A DNA stretch of 10,540 nucleotides from Lichtheimia corymbifera B2541 (GCA_000697475.1 JNEU01000809.1:1-10540), one strand, 5' to 3'. Shown: positions 1-8,110, counted from the first letter of the stretch. The notes: generated by a model from the sequence alone, not told the origin. Made by a program: numbers and translations.

Positions 1-59
1 CTGTGCTCTCCAAGATGATCATCTTTTATACATGTCTGATTTGGATCAAGAGCTTATGG

Positions 60-800
60 TGATGGGGCACGGGATTGTGCTGATGGATCACGGATGAAAG
101 GGCTTGAAGGGATGATTGCTTTTCGGATTATGCAGCAGCAGGCATTTGGTCGTGTGTGCTACAACCGAGATCTCATCGTGATTGTATCCAATCCGGATAC
201 TGATGCGTTCATGGGATAGAGGAAACATACGAGGACTACAGCAAGTGAGAATGATAGAGAAAAAAGGGGGTGGTAAAATGAGGACATGAAATAAGAGACG
301 CTTCAACCACCACGACGAAAACATCAGCATGTTGCATGCATCGATCCATAGATGGAATCAGCATATTGCTGGTGATCAAGAGGATGTTTTCCATCATCCA
401 ACTCGAGACATTATTACGAGCAATCAGGAATACTGGCTATGTATGTAAATGACTGGTATAAGCGATATGTCACCCACACCTCGTTTAATCTAAAAACGGG
501 TGCATTCATTAGATGGCCCGGGCGTAACAGGATAACTTTTATTACTGCAGTGAATGAGAATGCGAAAGAAAACGAGGAGTAAAGCGAGGGCATATAACAA
601 GAGGTGCTTTCATCATGTCAGCCAAAACATCATCATGGCTGCATGTAACCGGCTCAGCGATGGGTTCATGATATTGTCACCAGTCAAAAGGGTATCTTCC
701 ATCGTTCAACATGTGACATTAAGGTGAGCAATTAGGCGTAGTGACCATGTATGTAAATGACTGATATAAGCGATATCTCTTCCGGATCGCATCCAATTTG
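60..800. repeat. Two diverged tandem copies of a ~308-bp repeat
   Basis: ATGTATGTAAATGACTG followed by TATAAGCGATAT occurs at 439 and again at 747, 308 bp apart. Flanking words also recur in the same order: AAAACATCA...TGCATG, a TTTTCCATC / TCTTCCATC word before CAAC, and GACATTA. Similarity elsewhere is low, so the copies are old. A weaker third copy is at about 1690-1900. I see no credible gene here; the reverse-strand ORF at 88-330 has no recognisable feature. Confidence 0.55.
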
Positions 801-1226
801 AATGATGGATTATGAATTAGGAAGAGCACGTATCAAAGGACAACTTTCATTAGTCCACCAGGAAGGGGTGAGATGAACAAAGAGGTGCATGTTATATGTT
901 GTCATAGCAACAATGCCCAGCTCTTCAGAATTTCCACTGCTCTTCCGCTTCCAGGTTATTTTCTCTTCACCACTACGCTCTTCAACTCGTCCCACTTTAC
1001 AACGTCCAACCCGATCTACAAGCTGCGTGCAATTGGTATGCTTCTTTCCATCATGCCGTGGTCACAATTGCTTTGAACCGACCCGATTCGACCGATCGGC
1101 AACTCCATGGGCAGTGCAGACACTATTACAACACACTTTGTTTGACACCACACGCCCATTTGCTCCCTTTCTACATCGTTCATTCTTGACAACCTCAATT
1201 GCAGCAGCTGCCATTAGCTTCGCCAT
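801..1226. other. Unassigned stretch without recognisable gene
   Basis: Several overlapping short ORFs occur on both strands, but none has a recognisable domain and they contradict one another. The + strand is C/T-rich here, unlike the rest of the window, which gives the open frames by composition. No internal repeat was seen. Confidence 0.5.
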
Positions 1227-1528
1227 GTGTTGGCCGTCTCGACATGTAGTGTGCATACCACGGCTTGCCCCAGACTTTTATTTTATACAAGCAACAAGCA
1301 GTGTACGTCAAGCGTGTTATTGATGTACTGGGTGAACAAGGTAATGTGTTTGGCAGACGCCACAGTGATGGATAGAGGGGATATACTACTATGGGAAGGG
1401 CTCACTCTTTTATTTGTCAAGGTAAAAGACATGGATTGCTTGAACCAAGACAACAAGCTGGTTCAATTTATCGGTGATGGAGATGGGACGATTCTGAAGG
1501 ATGTCATTGCATATTTCAAAACAGCAAG
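1227..1528 (+). pseudogene. Candidate coding exon or gene remnant, unknown product
   Basis: An open frame of about 101 codons with more protein-like composition in its second half, including MDRGDILLWEGL and LVQFIGDGDG. I recognise no family. The frame reaches a good 5' splice site, AAG followed by GTGAGT at 1529. A pyrimidine-rich 3' site TTATTTTCTAG ends at 1608, giving a possible 80-bp intron, after which only four codons remain before TAG at 1622. Unspliced, the stop is TGA at 1530. The start at 1227 is only the first ATG in frame; the N-terminal half is Cys/Ser/Thr-rich and unconvincing, so a real exon might begin near 1320. It may be a fragment of a gene or chance. Confidence 0.2.
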
Positions 1529-1689
1529 GTGAGTGGCCATATTGTGATGGTGGTGTTCAACGGACTCTTCTTCAAATGTATCTCATTCGAGTGCTGCTTA
1601 TTTTCTAGAATGCATCAAGGGTAGCTCGTGGCAAGATAGAAATTTATCTAGAGAAGATGGATCGATTATTTTCAATATACACTGCATTC

Positions 1690-1900
1690 CGGACATATGG
1701 AATCAATGGATTATGCTGATGGATCATGGATATCAGAGAGCTAACTTGGAAGGAGGGAACATATGAGGGAAACTGTTATTACTATAGCATGTGACATTGA
1801 GAATAGGAAAGGGAAATAAAAGGTAGACGTTTAAAAAGACATGTTTCCGTCATAGCTGCACGTAATCGATGCATGCTGCTGGTAATCGCAGCGACATTCC
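1690..1900 (+). repeat. Weak third copy of the 5' diverged repeat
   Basis: ATGCTGATGGATCATGGAT at 1713 resembles GTGCTGATGGATCACGGAT near 78. TTCCGTCATAGCTGCACGTAAT near 1845 resembles CATCATGGCTGCATGTAAC near 629. The order of the shared words is kept, but indels are many, so this is a low-identity relative. Confidence 0.35.
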
Positions 1901-1916
1901 ATCATTGGCACGTGAT

Positions 1917-2093
1917 TTCGGTCATTTGCTTTCGGTCATTTGTTTTTCGGTCATTTTTTCAGTCATCTTCGGTCATTTTTCGGTCATTTTTGGTTCGGTC
2001 ATTTGTTCAAACTCCGAGGTACATTACGTCGGTGGGTAAAGCGCTCCTGGACGTTTTTCGAAAAATGGGTACCCCAGGATACATGAGAGGAGG
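1917..2093 (+). repeat. Dispersed element, copy A (TCGGTCATTT array plus 88-bp tail)
   Basis: A degenerate array of the word TCGGTCATTT covers about 1917-2004. It is followed by an 88-bp unique tail (2006-2093) that starts TTCAAACTCCGAGG, holds ACATTACGTCGGTGGGTAA at 2021 and ends CCAGGATACATGAGAGGAGG. Copy B at 10144-10427 has the same order, orientation and tail length. Similarity stops sharply after GAGGAGG in both, which marks a boundary. It could be the end of a mobile element or a satellite junction; no target-site duplication is obvious. Confidence 0.7.
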
Positions 2094-2109
2094 TGATCCG
2101 TCGACGTAT

Positions 2110-2565
2110 CTGCGAGCAGGGCATCTGTGAGCAGGGTATTAAGGCTTTCACTGAACCTCAGGTTGTAAGTATCCTAAGCTTTAGAAGTTTACTAGATAAG
2201 CTAAGACTTGTTTATTCCTAGGTTTACCAAGAGTAGAAGTAGCTATGCAGAAATGCTTAGCTTACTATCTAAGGCTTACCCAAGCTAGCCTGAAGTCACT
2301 GTGCTTAAATGTGCTGGCTGAAGGTAGATTTAAATATCTGTGAGCAGAGCATCTGTGAGCAGGGTACTGAGGCTTTCACTGAACCTCAGGTTGTAAGTAT
2401 CCTAAGCTTTAGAAGTTTACTAGATAAGCTAAGACTTGTTTATTCCTAGGTTTACCAAGAGTAGAAGTAGCTATGCAGAGATGCTTGGCCTACTATCTAA
2501 GGCTTATCCAAGCTAGCCTGAAGCTACTGTGCTTAAATATACTGGCTGAAGGCTGATTCAAATGC
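2110..2565 (+). repeat. 228-bp tandem duplication
   Basis: Two copies, 2110-2337 and 2338-2565, are joined head to tail at exactly 228 bp with few substitutions and no net indel. Shared words include GGCTTTCACTGAACCTCAGG (2143 and 2371) and GTTTACTAGATAAGC. Each unit opens with a small internal duplication, CTGYGAGCAG ... CTGTGAGCAG. No ORF crosses it. Confidence 0.92.
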
Positions 2566-2767
2566 AATATTGTGTTGCGATGGTCACTTTATTGTATACT
2601 TCCTATAAGGTTAAGTCGTCATCTAATCTATGCTAATGGTTTACATACCAAGCTTTCCCTATCTAGCATGCAATGGCATATTTTGTTGAGCAATTGATTC
2701 CCATGGTGCAGCTACCATTGTTGCTCACATTGGCATTCGATCTATAGCAGGAGATCCTTGATGAATA
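2566..2767. other. Spacer between two arrays
   Basis: Low-GC sequence with no repeat, gene or RNA motif that I can support. Confidence 0.4.
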
Positions 2768-3345
2768 GGAGCTAGTCTTAAGGTAACTAGATTCTTTTGA
2801 ATGCGAAGTCGGTGGTACTGATGTTTATATGCGTTGTGGCAGATACAGTTATTGCTGTTGAACAGGAGCTAGCCTTGGTGCAGCTGGATTCCTTTAAATG
2901 CAAAGCTGGTGATGCTGATGCTTACATGTGTTGTGGGCAGATGCAGTGATTGCCGTTTAATAGGAACTAGCCTTGGTGCAGCTAGATTCCTTTAAAAGCA
3001 AAGCTGGTGATGCTGATGCTTACATGCGTTGTGGGCAGATGCAGTGATTGATGTTAAACAGGAGCTAGCCTTGGTGCAGCTAGATTCCTTTAAATGCAAA
3101 GTTAATGATGCTGATGGTTATATGTGTTATGGCCAGATGCAATGAACAGGAGCTAGCCATGAGGCAGCCAGATTCCTTTAAATGCAAAGTTGGTGATGTT
3201 GATGCTTACATGTGTTGTGGGCAGATGCAATGGTCATTATTAAAAAGGAGCTAGCCTTGATGCAGCTAGATTCCTCTGAATCCAAAGCTGGTGATGCTGA
3301 TGCTTACAGGTGATGTGAGCAGATATTGATGACGGTATATGGGAT
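2768..3345 (+). repeat. Six-copy ~98-bp tandem repeat
   Basis: Units start at the GCTAG word at 2771, 2868, 2966 (ACTAG here), 3064, 3152 and 3250, so spacing is 97, 98, 98, 88 and 98 bp. Each holds GCAGCTAGATTCCTTT, then GCAAAGCTGGTGATGCTGATG and TTGTGGGCAGATGCA, with variations. The fifth-to-sixth order is kept, but the fourth unit has lost about 10 bp. The first unit is the most diverged. The final part grades into the GATGCTT array. Confidence 0.88.
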
Positions 3346-4616
3346 TGGTGCACCCATTGATACTGGTTGATGCTTAACGCTTGATGCTGATTGATGCTTG
3401 ATGCTTGATGCTTGACGCTTGATGCTTGATGCTTGACGCTTGATGCTTGACGCTTAATGCTTAACGCTCAATGCTTGATGATTGATGATTGATGATTGAT
3501 GCTTGACGCTTGATGCTTAATGCTTGACACTGGTTGATGCTTAATGCGTGACACTGGTTGATGCTTAATGCTTGACACTGGTTAATGCTTGATGCTAGTT
3601 GATGGTTGATGCTTAATGCTGGTTGATGCTACTTGATGGTTGATGCCACTTGCTAGTTGATCCTACTCATTAGTTGATGCTAGTTGCTGATTGATGCTGA
3701 TTGATGCTAGTTATGGTTGATGATTGATGCTTGACGCTTGATGCTTAATGCTTGACACTGGTTAATGCTTAATGCGAGACAATGGTTGATGCTTAATGCT
3801 GGTTGATGCTACTTGATGGTTGATGCCACTTGCTAGTTGATCCTACTCATTAGTTGATGGTTGATGATTGATGCTTGACGCTTGATGCTTAATGCTTGAC
3901 ACTGGTTGATGCTTAATGCGTGACACTGGTTGATGCTTAATGCTTGACACTGGTTAATGCTTGATGCTAGTTGATGGTTGATGCTTAATGCTGGTTGATG
4001 CTACTTGATGGTTGATGCCACTTGCTAGTTGATCCTACTCATTAGTTGATGCTAGTTGCTGATTGATGCTTAATGCGTGACACTGGTTGATGCTTAATGC
4101 TTGACACTGGTTAATGCTTGATGCTAGTTGATGGTTGATGATTGATGCTTGACGCTTGATGCTTAATGCTTGACACTGGTTGATGCTTAATGCTTGACAC
4201 TGGTTAATGCTTGATGCTAGTTGATGGTTGATGCTTAATGCTGGTTGATGCTACTTGATGGTTGATGCCACTTGCTAGTTGATCCTACTCATTAGTTGAT
4301 GCTAGTTGATGATTGATGCTTGACGCTTGATGCTTAATGCTTGACACTGGTTGATGCTTAATGCGTGACACTGGTTGATGCTTAATGCTTGACACTGGTT
4401 AATGCTTGATGCTAGTTGATGGTTGATGCTTAATGCTGGTTGATGCTACTTGATGGTTGATGCCACTTGCTAGTTGATCCTACTCATTAGTTGATGCTAG
4501 TTGCTGATTGATGCTTAATGCTGGTTGATGCTACTTGATGGTTGATGCCACTTGCTAGTTGATCCTACTCATTAGTTGATGCTAGTTGCTGATTGATGCT
4601 GATTGATGCTAGTTAG
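3346..4616 (+). repeat. Large TTGATGCTT-type satellite with higher-order repeats
   Basis: About 1.3 kb built from short words TTGATGCTT, TTGACGCTT, TTAATGCTT, GACACTGG and TTGATGCTAG. A longer block holding GCCACTTGCTAGTTGATCC and TACTCATTAGTTGATG recurs six times, with TCCTACTCAT at 3661, 3841, 4033, 4283, 4478 and 4563. Spacing of 180, 192, 250, 195 and 85 bp shows higher-order units with gain and loss of inner words. The + strand is rich in G and T and poor in C. There is no long reading frame. Confidence 0.93.
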
Positions 4617-4620
4617 TAGT

Positions 4621-4648
4621 TACTGGTTACTGGTTACTGGTTACTGGT
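4621..4648 (+). repeat. 7-bp repeat TACTGGT x4
   Basis: Four exact head-to-tail copies of TACTGGT at the end of the larger array. Confidence 0.9.
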
Positions 4649-4736
4649 AGCTAGTTGCTTAATGGTAGTTGATGCTAGTTTTACTTGCTGCTAGTTGATG
4701 CTGTCTGGGTGACACTGGTTGATGATGGTTGATACT

Positions 4737-4808
4737 GGTTTGGCTAGATTGGCTGATGCTGGTTTGGCTAGATTGGCTGATGCTGGTTTGGCTAGATTGG
4801 CTGATGCT
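4737..4808 (+). repeat. 24-bp repeat x3
   Basis: Three exact 24-bp copies, each GGTTTGGCTAGA followed by TTGGCTGATGCT, at 4737, 4761 and 4785. Exact identity suggests recent expansion. Confidence 0.93.
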
Positions 4809-4827
4809 GGTTGCTACTGGCTGATGG

Positions 4828-4969
4828 TGAAGCTGGTTTAAGCCTGGGTGAAGCAGGGTTGATCCTGTTTTAAGCCTGTTTAATCCTGTTTTAAGCCTGT
4901 TTAAGCCTGTTTAAGCCTGTTTTAAGCCGGTTTAGGTTTAAGCCTGATTTAAGCCTGTTGAAGCTGGTT
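4828..4969 (+). repeat. ~10-bp TTTAAGCCTG minisatellite
   Basis: TTTAAGCCTG and TTTAATCCTG words repeat about every 10-11 bp, close to one helical turn, with degenerate ends. Non-coding. Confidence 0.85.
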
Positions 4970-5394
4970 GATAGGATTTATGCAGGGATTGATGGCGATA
5001 GGTTAATGGTGATGTTGATACAGGGGTGCCAAATTTGGATAAGCCCTTTGTGGAGATGAAGGAGGCTCTGTGATTTTTATGATTACGTTTTGAATTTAAG
5101 GTTTAAGGTAAGCTAGGATAATTTGTTGGCTAAGGTAGGGTTAGTTAATACTAATTTGGTAGTTTGGAGTTAGATTGGTACTGACGGGGTACTGTACGCG
5201 GTAGAGCAGCCTTTGTTGCTGCGATGCGCTGAGGTTAAGCCCTTGTCCTTTTATTTGTCTCTCAAATTTTGGGAGGTCTAAAAGAAAGGAGGCTAGATTA
5301 AGAAGCGAAGCGCTTAATGCTTGCGTTGTGGACGGGTGGTGGTTAGTATTATAGTGGATTTTGAAAAAAGAGGCTCTTATATGGGGACTTTTCT
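4970..5394. other. Unassigned region between arrays
   Basis: It holds short G/T-rich stretches and a near-palindromic AAGCGAAGCGCTTAA at about 5303, but no gene, RNA or tandem repeat that I can support. Confidence 0.4.
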
Positions 5395-5505
5395 GGATGG
5401 GCTTAGGATGAGTCCTTTAAGGTGGACATCTAATAGTCTTCTTTGGTGATTTGCCTAAGAGGCTTAAGGTGGAGATCTAGGAGCTCTAAGGTGGACATCT
5501 TATAA

Positions 5506-5530
5506 GGGGGGGGGGGGGGGGGGGGGGGGG
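5506..5530 (+). repeat. Poly-G run of 25 bases
   Basis: Twenty-five uninterrupted G residues occupy the place that GGGGTGGGTGGGTGGG holds in later 108-bp units. Length is uncertain, since such runs are prone to replication slippage and sequencing error. Confidence 0.85.
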
Positions 5531-5792
5531 CTAGGATACCCATTTGCCTAACGCCTTTAAGGTGGGCATCTTATAAGGGGTGGGTGAGTGGGCTAGGATG
5601 CTCATTTGCCTAAGTCCTTTAAGATGAACATCTAAGAGCTTTAAGGTATCAACATCTAAGAGCTTAAGGGTGGGCATCTTATAAGGGGTAGGTGGGTGGG
5701 CTAGGATGCTCATCTGCCTAAGTCCTTTAAGGTAAACATCTAAGAGCTTTAAGGTGTATACATCTAAGAGCTTTAAGGTAGACATCTTATAA

Positions 5793-5808
5793 GGGGTGGG
5801 TGGGTGGG
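5793..5808 (+). other. G-quadruplex motif GGGGTGGGTGGGTGGG
   Basis: Four G-tracts of at least three with single-T loops form a textbook parallel G-quadruplex sequence. Weaker versions at 5577-5592 and 5685-5700 have one interrupted tract each. Confidence 0.8.
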
Positions 5809-5845
5809 TTAGGATACCCATTTGCCTAAGTCCTTTAAGGTGTAC

Positions 5846-6090
5846 ATTTAACCCTCCTCTATGGAAGTTCGCCTCAACGTGGCGAGGGGGTGGAACTTTT
5901 GGACTTGGACTTTTGACTTGGGTCAGTCTGCCTTGGGTTAAGAGTCCTAGTCCAAATGCTAAGAGACTTCCAACAAGGTAAGTAAGTGGGACTCACTTGG
6001 GGTTGGGATAGGTGTAAGGTAATGAATTAACTAACAGGCTAAGTGATTTGACTAGGATGGGTTACTAGGTAGGAGTTTGTATTAGTAAGT
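5846..6090. other. Unassigned region with a strong 5' splice-site match
   Basis: AAGGTAAGT at 5975-5983 fits the 5' splice-site consensus, followed by a second GTAAGT. I see no convincing exon before it; the short + strand frame at 5796-5981 starts inside the 108-bp array. Nothing else supportable. Confidence 0.35.
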
Positions 6091-6148
6091 GGAAAAAAAG
6101 AGGGAGGGGCGAAAAAAAATTGGAGGGAGCAGAAAAAAAATTGGAAGG
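6091..6148 (+). repeat. Purine-rich A8TTGGAGGG repeats
   Basis: Runs of seven to eight A alternate with GGAGGG blocks; GAAAAAAAATTGGAGGG and GAAAAAAAATTGGAAGG are 22 bp apart. It is nearly all purine on the + strand, so it could form unusual DNA structure or exclude nucleosomes. No gene. Confidence 0.6.
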
Positions 6149-6181
6149 ACTTATCGATTCTGAGGTAGCGCGATTCTGAGG

Positions 6182-6205
6182 TCATGTGACGTATGTCATG
6201 TGACC
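6182..6205. promoter_or_regulatory. Paired GTCATGTGAC E-box-like sites
   Basis: GTCATGTGAC occurs twice with starts 14 bp apart, separated by GTAT, and a CACGTG follows at 6262. CATGTG and CACGTG are binding sites of bHLH factors. They lie 150-230 bp upstream of module copy 1. Function is inferred only. Confidence 0.3.
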
Positions 6206-6411
6206 CTATGATGAGAGAACATAGAGATAGACAAAGTCAAAATACCATGGTGGCAGTGTAGCACGTGGCATCATGCAGCACATGGAGTGAGCACACAGTA
6301 CGCAGAGTGCAGTCAAGCTAAATTATTGCTAAGTCAGCTCTAGGATAACATGCCCTTGGGAATTATCCTAACCAACATCTTGTTGCTAGGTAATTACAGC
6401 AAAGGAAGCTT

Positions 6412-6577
6412 AAAGACTCGACTTCTTGCTCGTTTTCGGCCGTTTTCTCAGAATCCCATTGGTCGATCGGGCCTAAGAATAGAATCTCACTTATAAAAGC
6501 AGGTCAGCGCTACAACTTTCATTAGAACGCCGAGCCAATCAGAGCTGATCGGCAAAAATTTATTGCTATAGCAACCA
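6412..6577 (+). repeat. Promoter-like module, copy 1
   Basis: First copy of a six-member family. In order it holds AAAGACTCG, a T-rich stretch with CGTTTTC, ATTGGTCGATC at 6458 (an inverted CCAAT box), TATAAAAG at 6492-6499, CTACAACTTTC at 6510, and CATTAGAACGCCGAGCC followed by AATCAGAG to 6544. The forward CCAATCA inside the core matches the HAP/NF-Y type CCAAT box known in fungi and animals. TATA to the CTACAAC start is 18 bp and ATTGG to TATA is 34 bp. The layout looks like a Pol II promoter with an initiator about 20-30 bp after TATA, but no downstream gene is visible. After the core it runs to GCAAAAATTTATTGC and joins the 210-bp tandem array. It could equally be the conserved part of a satellite or a non-autonomous element. 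Confidence 0.75.
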
Positions 6578-6707
6578 TCACCCTGCCAACCACGTCACAC
6601 AAGCTGTCAAACTTGCATGAGTTATCCCGTTGCATGAATGTGGTCAGACGGATCTGCATGAAAGCGGTCACGCCAGTACAAGCCTGGCAAGGCTATCTAA
6701 GGCAAGC

Positions 6708-6739
6708 TTAGGATAATATACATCTAGGAATTATCCTAA
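6708..6739 (+). repeat. Hairpin-forming inverted repeat TTAGGATAAT / ATTATCCTAA
   Basis: A perfect 10-bp stem with a 12-nt loop. Related stems are at 6341-6370, 6919-6949, 7129-7159 and 7339-7370. Differences in the later three keep pairing through G-U wobbles if the + strand is RNA. Confidence 0.7.
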
Positions 6740-6745
6740 CCAAGA

Positions 6746-6766
6746 TGTTGTTGCTAGGCAACAACA
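6746..6766 (+). repeat. Hairpin TGTTGTTGC-TAG-GCAACAACA
   Basis: A 9-bp perfect stem with a 3-nt loop, just after the previous hairpin. It recurs in unit 4 near 7376-7396. In units 2 and 3 the stem shrinks to the inner TTGC/GCAA. Confidence 0.7.
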
Positions 6767-7410
6767 ACTAAGCAAGCCTAGGCATCTACTGCCCTGCCAA
6801 CCATGTCACACAAGCTGTCAAACTTGCATGAATTATCCCGTTGCATGAATGTGGTCAGAGGGATCTGCATGAAAGCGGTCACACCAGTACAAGGCTGCCA
6901 AGGGGATCTTAGATATGTTTAGGATGATTTGCCCTTAGGATTGTCCTAACTAACATCTTGTTGCTAGGCAAGGACATTAAAGCAAGCCTAGGCATCTACT
7001 GCCCTGCCAACCATGTCACACAAGCTGTCAAACTTGCATGAATTATCCCGTTGCATGAATGTGGTCAGAGGGATCTGCATGAAAGCGGTCACACCAGTAC
7101 AAGGCTGCCAAGGGGATCTTAGATATGTTTAGGATGATTTGCCCTTAGGATTGTCCTAACTAACATCTTGTTGCTAGGCAAGGACATTAAAGCAAGCCTA
7201 GGCATCTACTGCCCTGCCAACCATGTCACACAAGCTGTCAAACTTGCATGAATTATCCTGTTGCATGAATGTGGTCAGAGGGATCTGCATGAAAGCGGTC
7301 ACACCAGTACAAGCCTGGCAAGGCTATCTAAGGCAAGCTTAGGATAATATACATCTAGGAGTTATCCTAACCAAGATGTTGTTGCTAGGCAACAACAACT
7401 AAGCAAGCCT

Positions 7411-7575
7411 AAAGACTCGAATTTTTTTTTGTTTTCCGCCGATTTCTCGAGATCCCATTGGTCGATCGGGGCTAAAAATAGAATCTCACTTATAAAAGCA
7501 GGTCAGCGCTACAACCTTTATTAGAACGCCGAGCCAATCAGAGCTGATCGGCAAAAATTTATTGCCATAGCAACC
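7411..7575 (+). repeat. Promoter-like module, copy 2
   Basis: Closest relative of copy 1, the same length to within a base and with few substitutions. ATTGG is at 7457, TATAAAAG at 7491-7498, and the 35-bp core at 7509-7543. The T-run after GACTCGAA is longer than in copy 1. The strong 5' splice-site match AAGGTAAGTC starts at 7581, 38 bp after the core. Confidence 0.75.
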
Positions 7576-7619
7576 TATCCAAGGTAAGTCTTAGGTTGCT
7601 AGGATCAACCGATCATCCT

Positions 7620-7652
7620 AATCGAGATCTAATCGAGATCTAATCGAGACCT
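7620..7652 (+). repeat. 11-bp repeat AATCGAGATCT x3
   Basis: Two exact copies and one with AATCGAGACCT, located 37 bp after the AAGGTAAGTC that follows module copy 2. Confidence 0.9.
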
Positions 7653-7687
7653 AGGCGTCGATCCTTTGGTTGCCTAGGCAGCCATTG

Positions 7688-7780
7688 CCATGCCAACCAT
7701 GTCACACAAGCTGTCAAACTTGCATGAATTATCCTCTTGCATGAATGTGGTCAGACCTCTTGCATGAATGTTGTCAAGCC
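7688..7780 (+). repeat. Partial unit of the 210-bp array
   Basis: GCCAACCATGTCACACAAG and TTGCATGAATTATCC match the opening of the 210-bp units, but the rest of the unit is replaced by further TTGCATGAAT words and the GTCAC array. Confidence 0.8.
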
Positions 7781-7784
7781 TAAG

Positions 7785-7893
7785 CAGTCACCAGAATCTG
7801 TCACGTTAAGTAGTCACCCTGAGCTGTCACAAACAAGCTGTCACACTAAGTAGTCACCCAAGTAGTCACCTAAAGGCTGTCACAACAAGCTGC
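7785..7893 (+). repeat. 13-bp phased GTCAC minisatellite
   Basis: GTCAC starts at 7787, 7800, 7813, 7826, 7840, 7853, 7865 and 7879, so spacing is 12-14 bp, mostly 13. The words between are mainly AAGTA or AAGCT. The same 13-bp GTCA spacing is present inside each 210-bp unit (GTCACACAAGCTGTCA), so the array probably grew from it. It could be a cluster of protein-binding sites. Confidence 0.8.
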
Positions 7894-7912
7894 CACATCC
7901 CCAGGGACTGCT

Positions 7913-7933
7913 ATTTGCATGTGATATCACATG
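7913..7933. promoter_or_regulatory. ATTTGCAT octamer overlapping a 16-bp palindrome
   Basis: ATTTGCAT (7913-7920) overlaps CATGTGATATCACATG (7918-7933), a perfect palindrome. Both lie about 100 bp upstream of the TATA box of module copy 3. The palindrome could bind a dimeric protein; the octamer is known from animal snRNA and histone promoters. Function is inferred. Confidence 0.35.
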
Positions 7934-7952
7934 AAAATCTCATGAAGGCCTC

Positions 7953-8110
7953 AAAGACTCGAATTTTTTTTCGTTTCCGCCCGTTTTCTCGCCATTTCAT
8001 TGGTCGATCACTTCCGAAAAAGGAATTCCCCATATAAATCCAGGTATGGGCTACCACTTTCATTAGAACGCCGAGCCAATCGGAGTGGTTCCTGAAAAAT
8101 TTTTAGCATG
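7953..8110 (+). repeat. Promoter-like module, copy 3
   Basis: AAAGACTCGAA and an 8-nt T-run are kept. ATTGGTCGATC is at 7999 and TATAAATC at 8033-8040, again exactly 34 bp apart. The core is at 8051-8085. Sequence between the CCAAT and TATA motifs has diverged from copies 1 and 2 while length is unchanged. The module runs into the first 226-bp unit upstream of the 5S gene. Confidence 0.72.

Larger units (their letters stand above)
5395..5845 (+). repeat. 108-bp tandem repeat with GGGTGGG segments
   Basis: The junction word ATCTTATAAGGGG recurs with TTATAA at 5500, 5571, 5679 and 5787, so spacing is 71, 108 and 108 bp. Each unit holds a G-rich block, CTAGGATRCYCAT, TTGCCTAAGTCCTTTAAGG and ACATCTAAGAGCTTTAAGG words. 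Because 108 is a multiple of three, the reverse strand stays open for 96 codons (5531-5821) with a 36-residue repeat. That frame is best explained by the DNA repeat, not by a protein. Confidence 0.88.
6578..7410 (+). repeat. Four-unit ~210-bp tandem array
   Basis: Units are about 6578-6780, 6781-6990, 6991-7200 and 7201-7410. Units 2 and 3 are identical over all 210 bp, showing recent duplication or unequal crossing over; unit 4 starts the same and then switches at about 7310 to the version in unit 1. Each unit has CCCTGCCAACCAYGTCAC, AAGCTGTCAAACTTGCATGA, two more TGCATGAA words, then an inverted repeat around TAGGAT...ATCCTA and TTGCTAGGCAA. The array lies between module copies 1 and 2. A partial fifth unit is at 7688-7780. 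Confidence 0.93.

Noticed and set aside
889..1323. 144-codon + strand ORF
   Set aside because: It overlaps other frames on both strands, has no recognisable domain, and lies in C/T-rich sequence with few stop codons.
1873..2130. 85-codon ORF rich in Ser/Phe/Arg
   Set aside because: It covers copy A of the same minisatellite and the non-coding 88-bp tail, and is not conserved as a frame in copy B.
3346..4616. CRISPR-like array
   Set aside because: Words are short, variable and directly abutting, with no unique spacers of even length, and the DNA is eukaryotic.
5531..5821. Reverse-strand 96-codon ORF with a 36-residue repeat
   Set aside because: It follows the 108-bp DNA repeat exactly, and 108 is a multiple of three, so openness is automatic. 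No start context or domain supports a protein.
6708..7410. Telomere-like repeat because of the frequent TTAGGAT words
   Set aside because: TTAGGAT does not occur in tandem runs and is part of larger units with an inverted partner.
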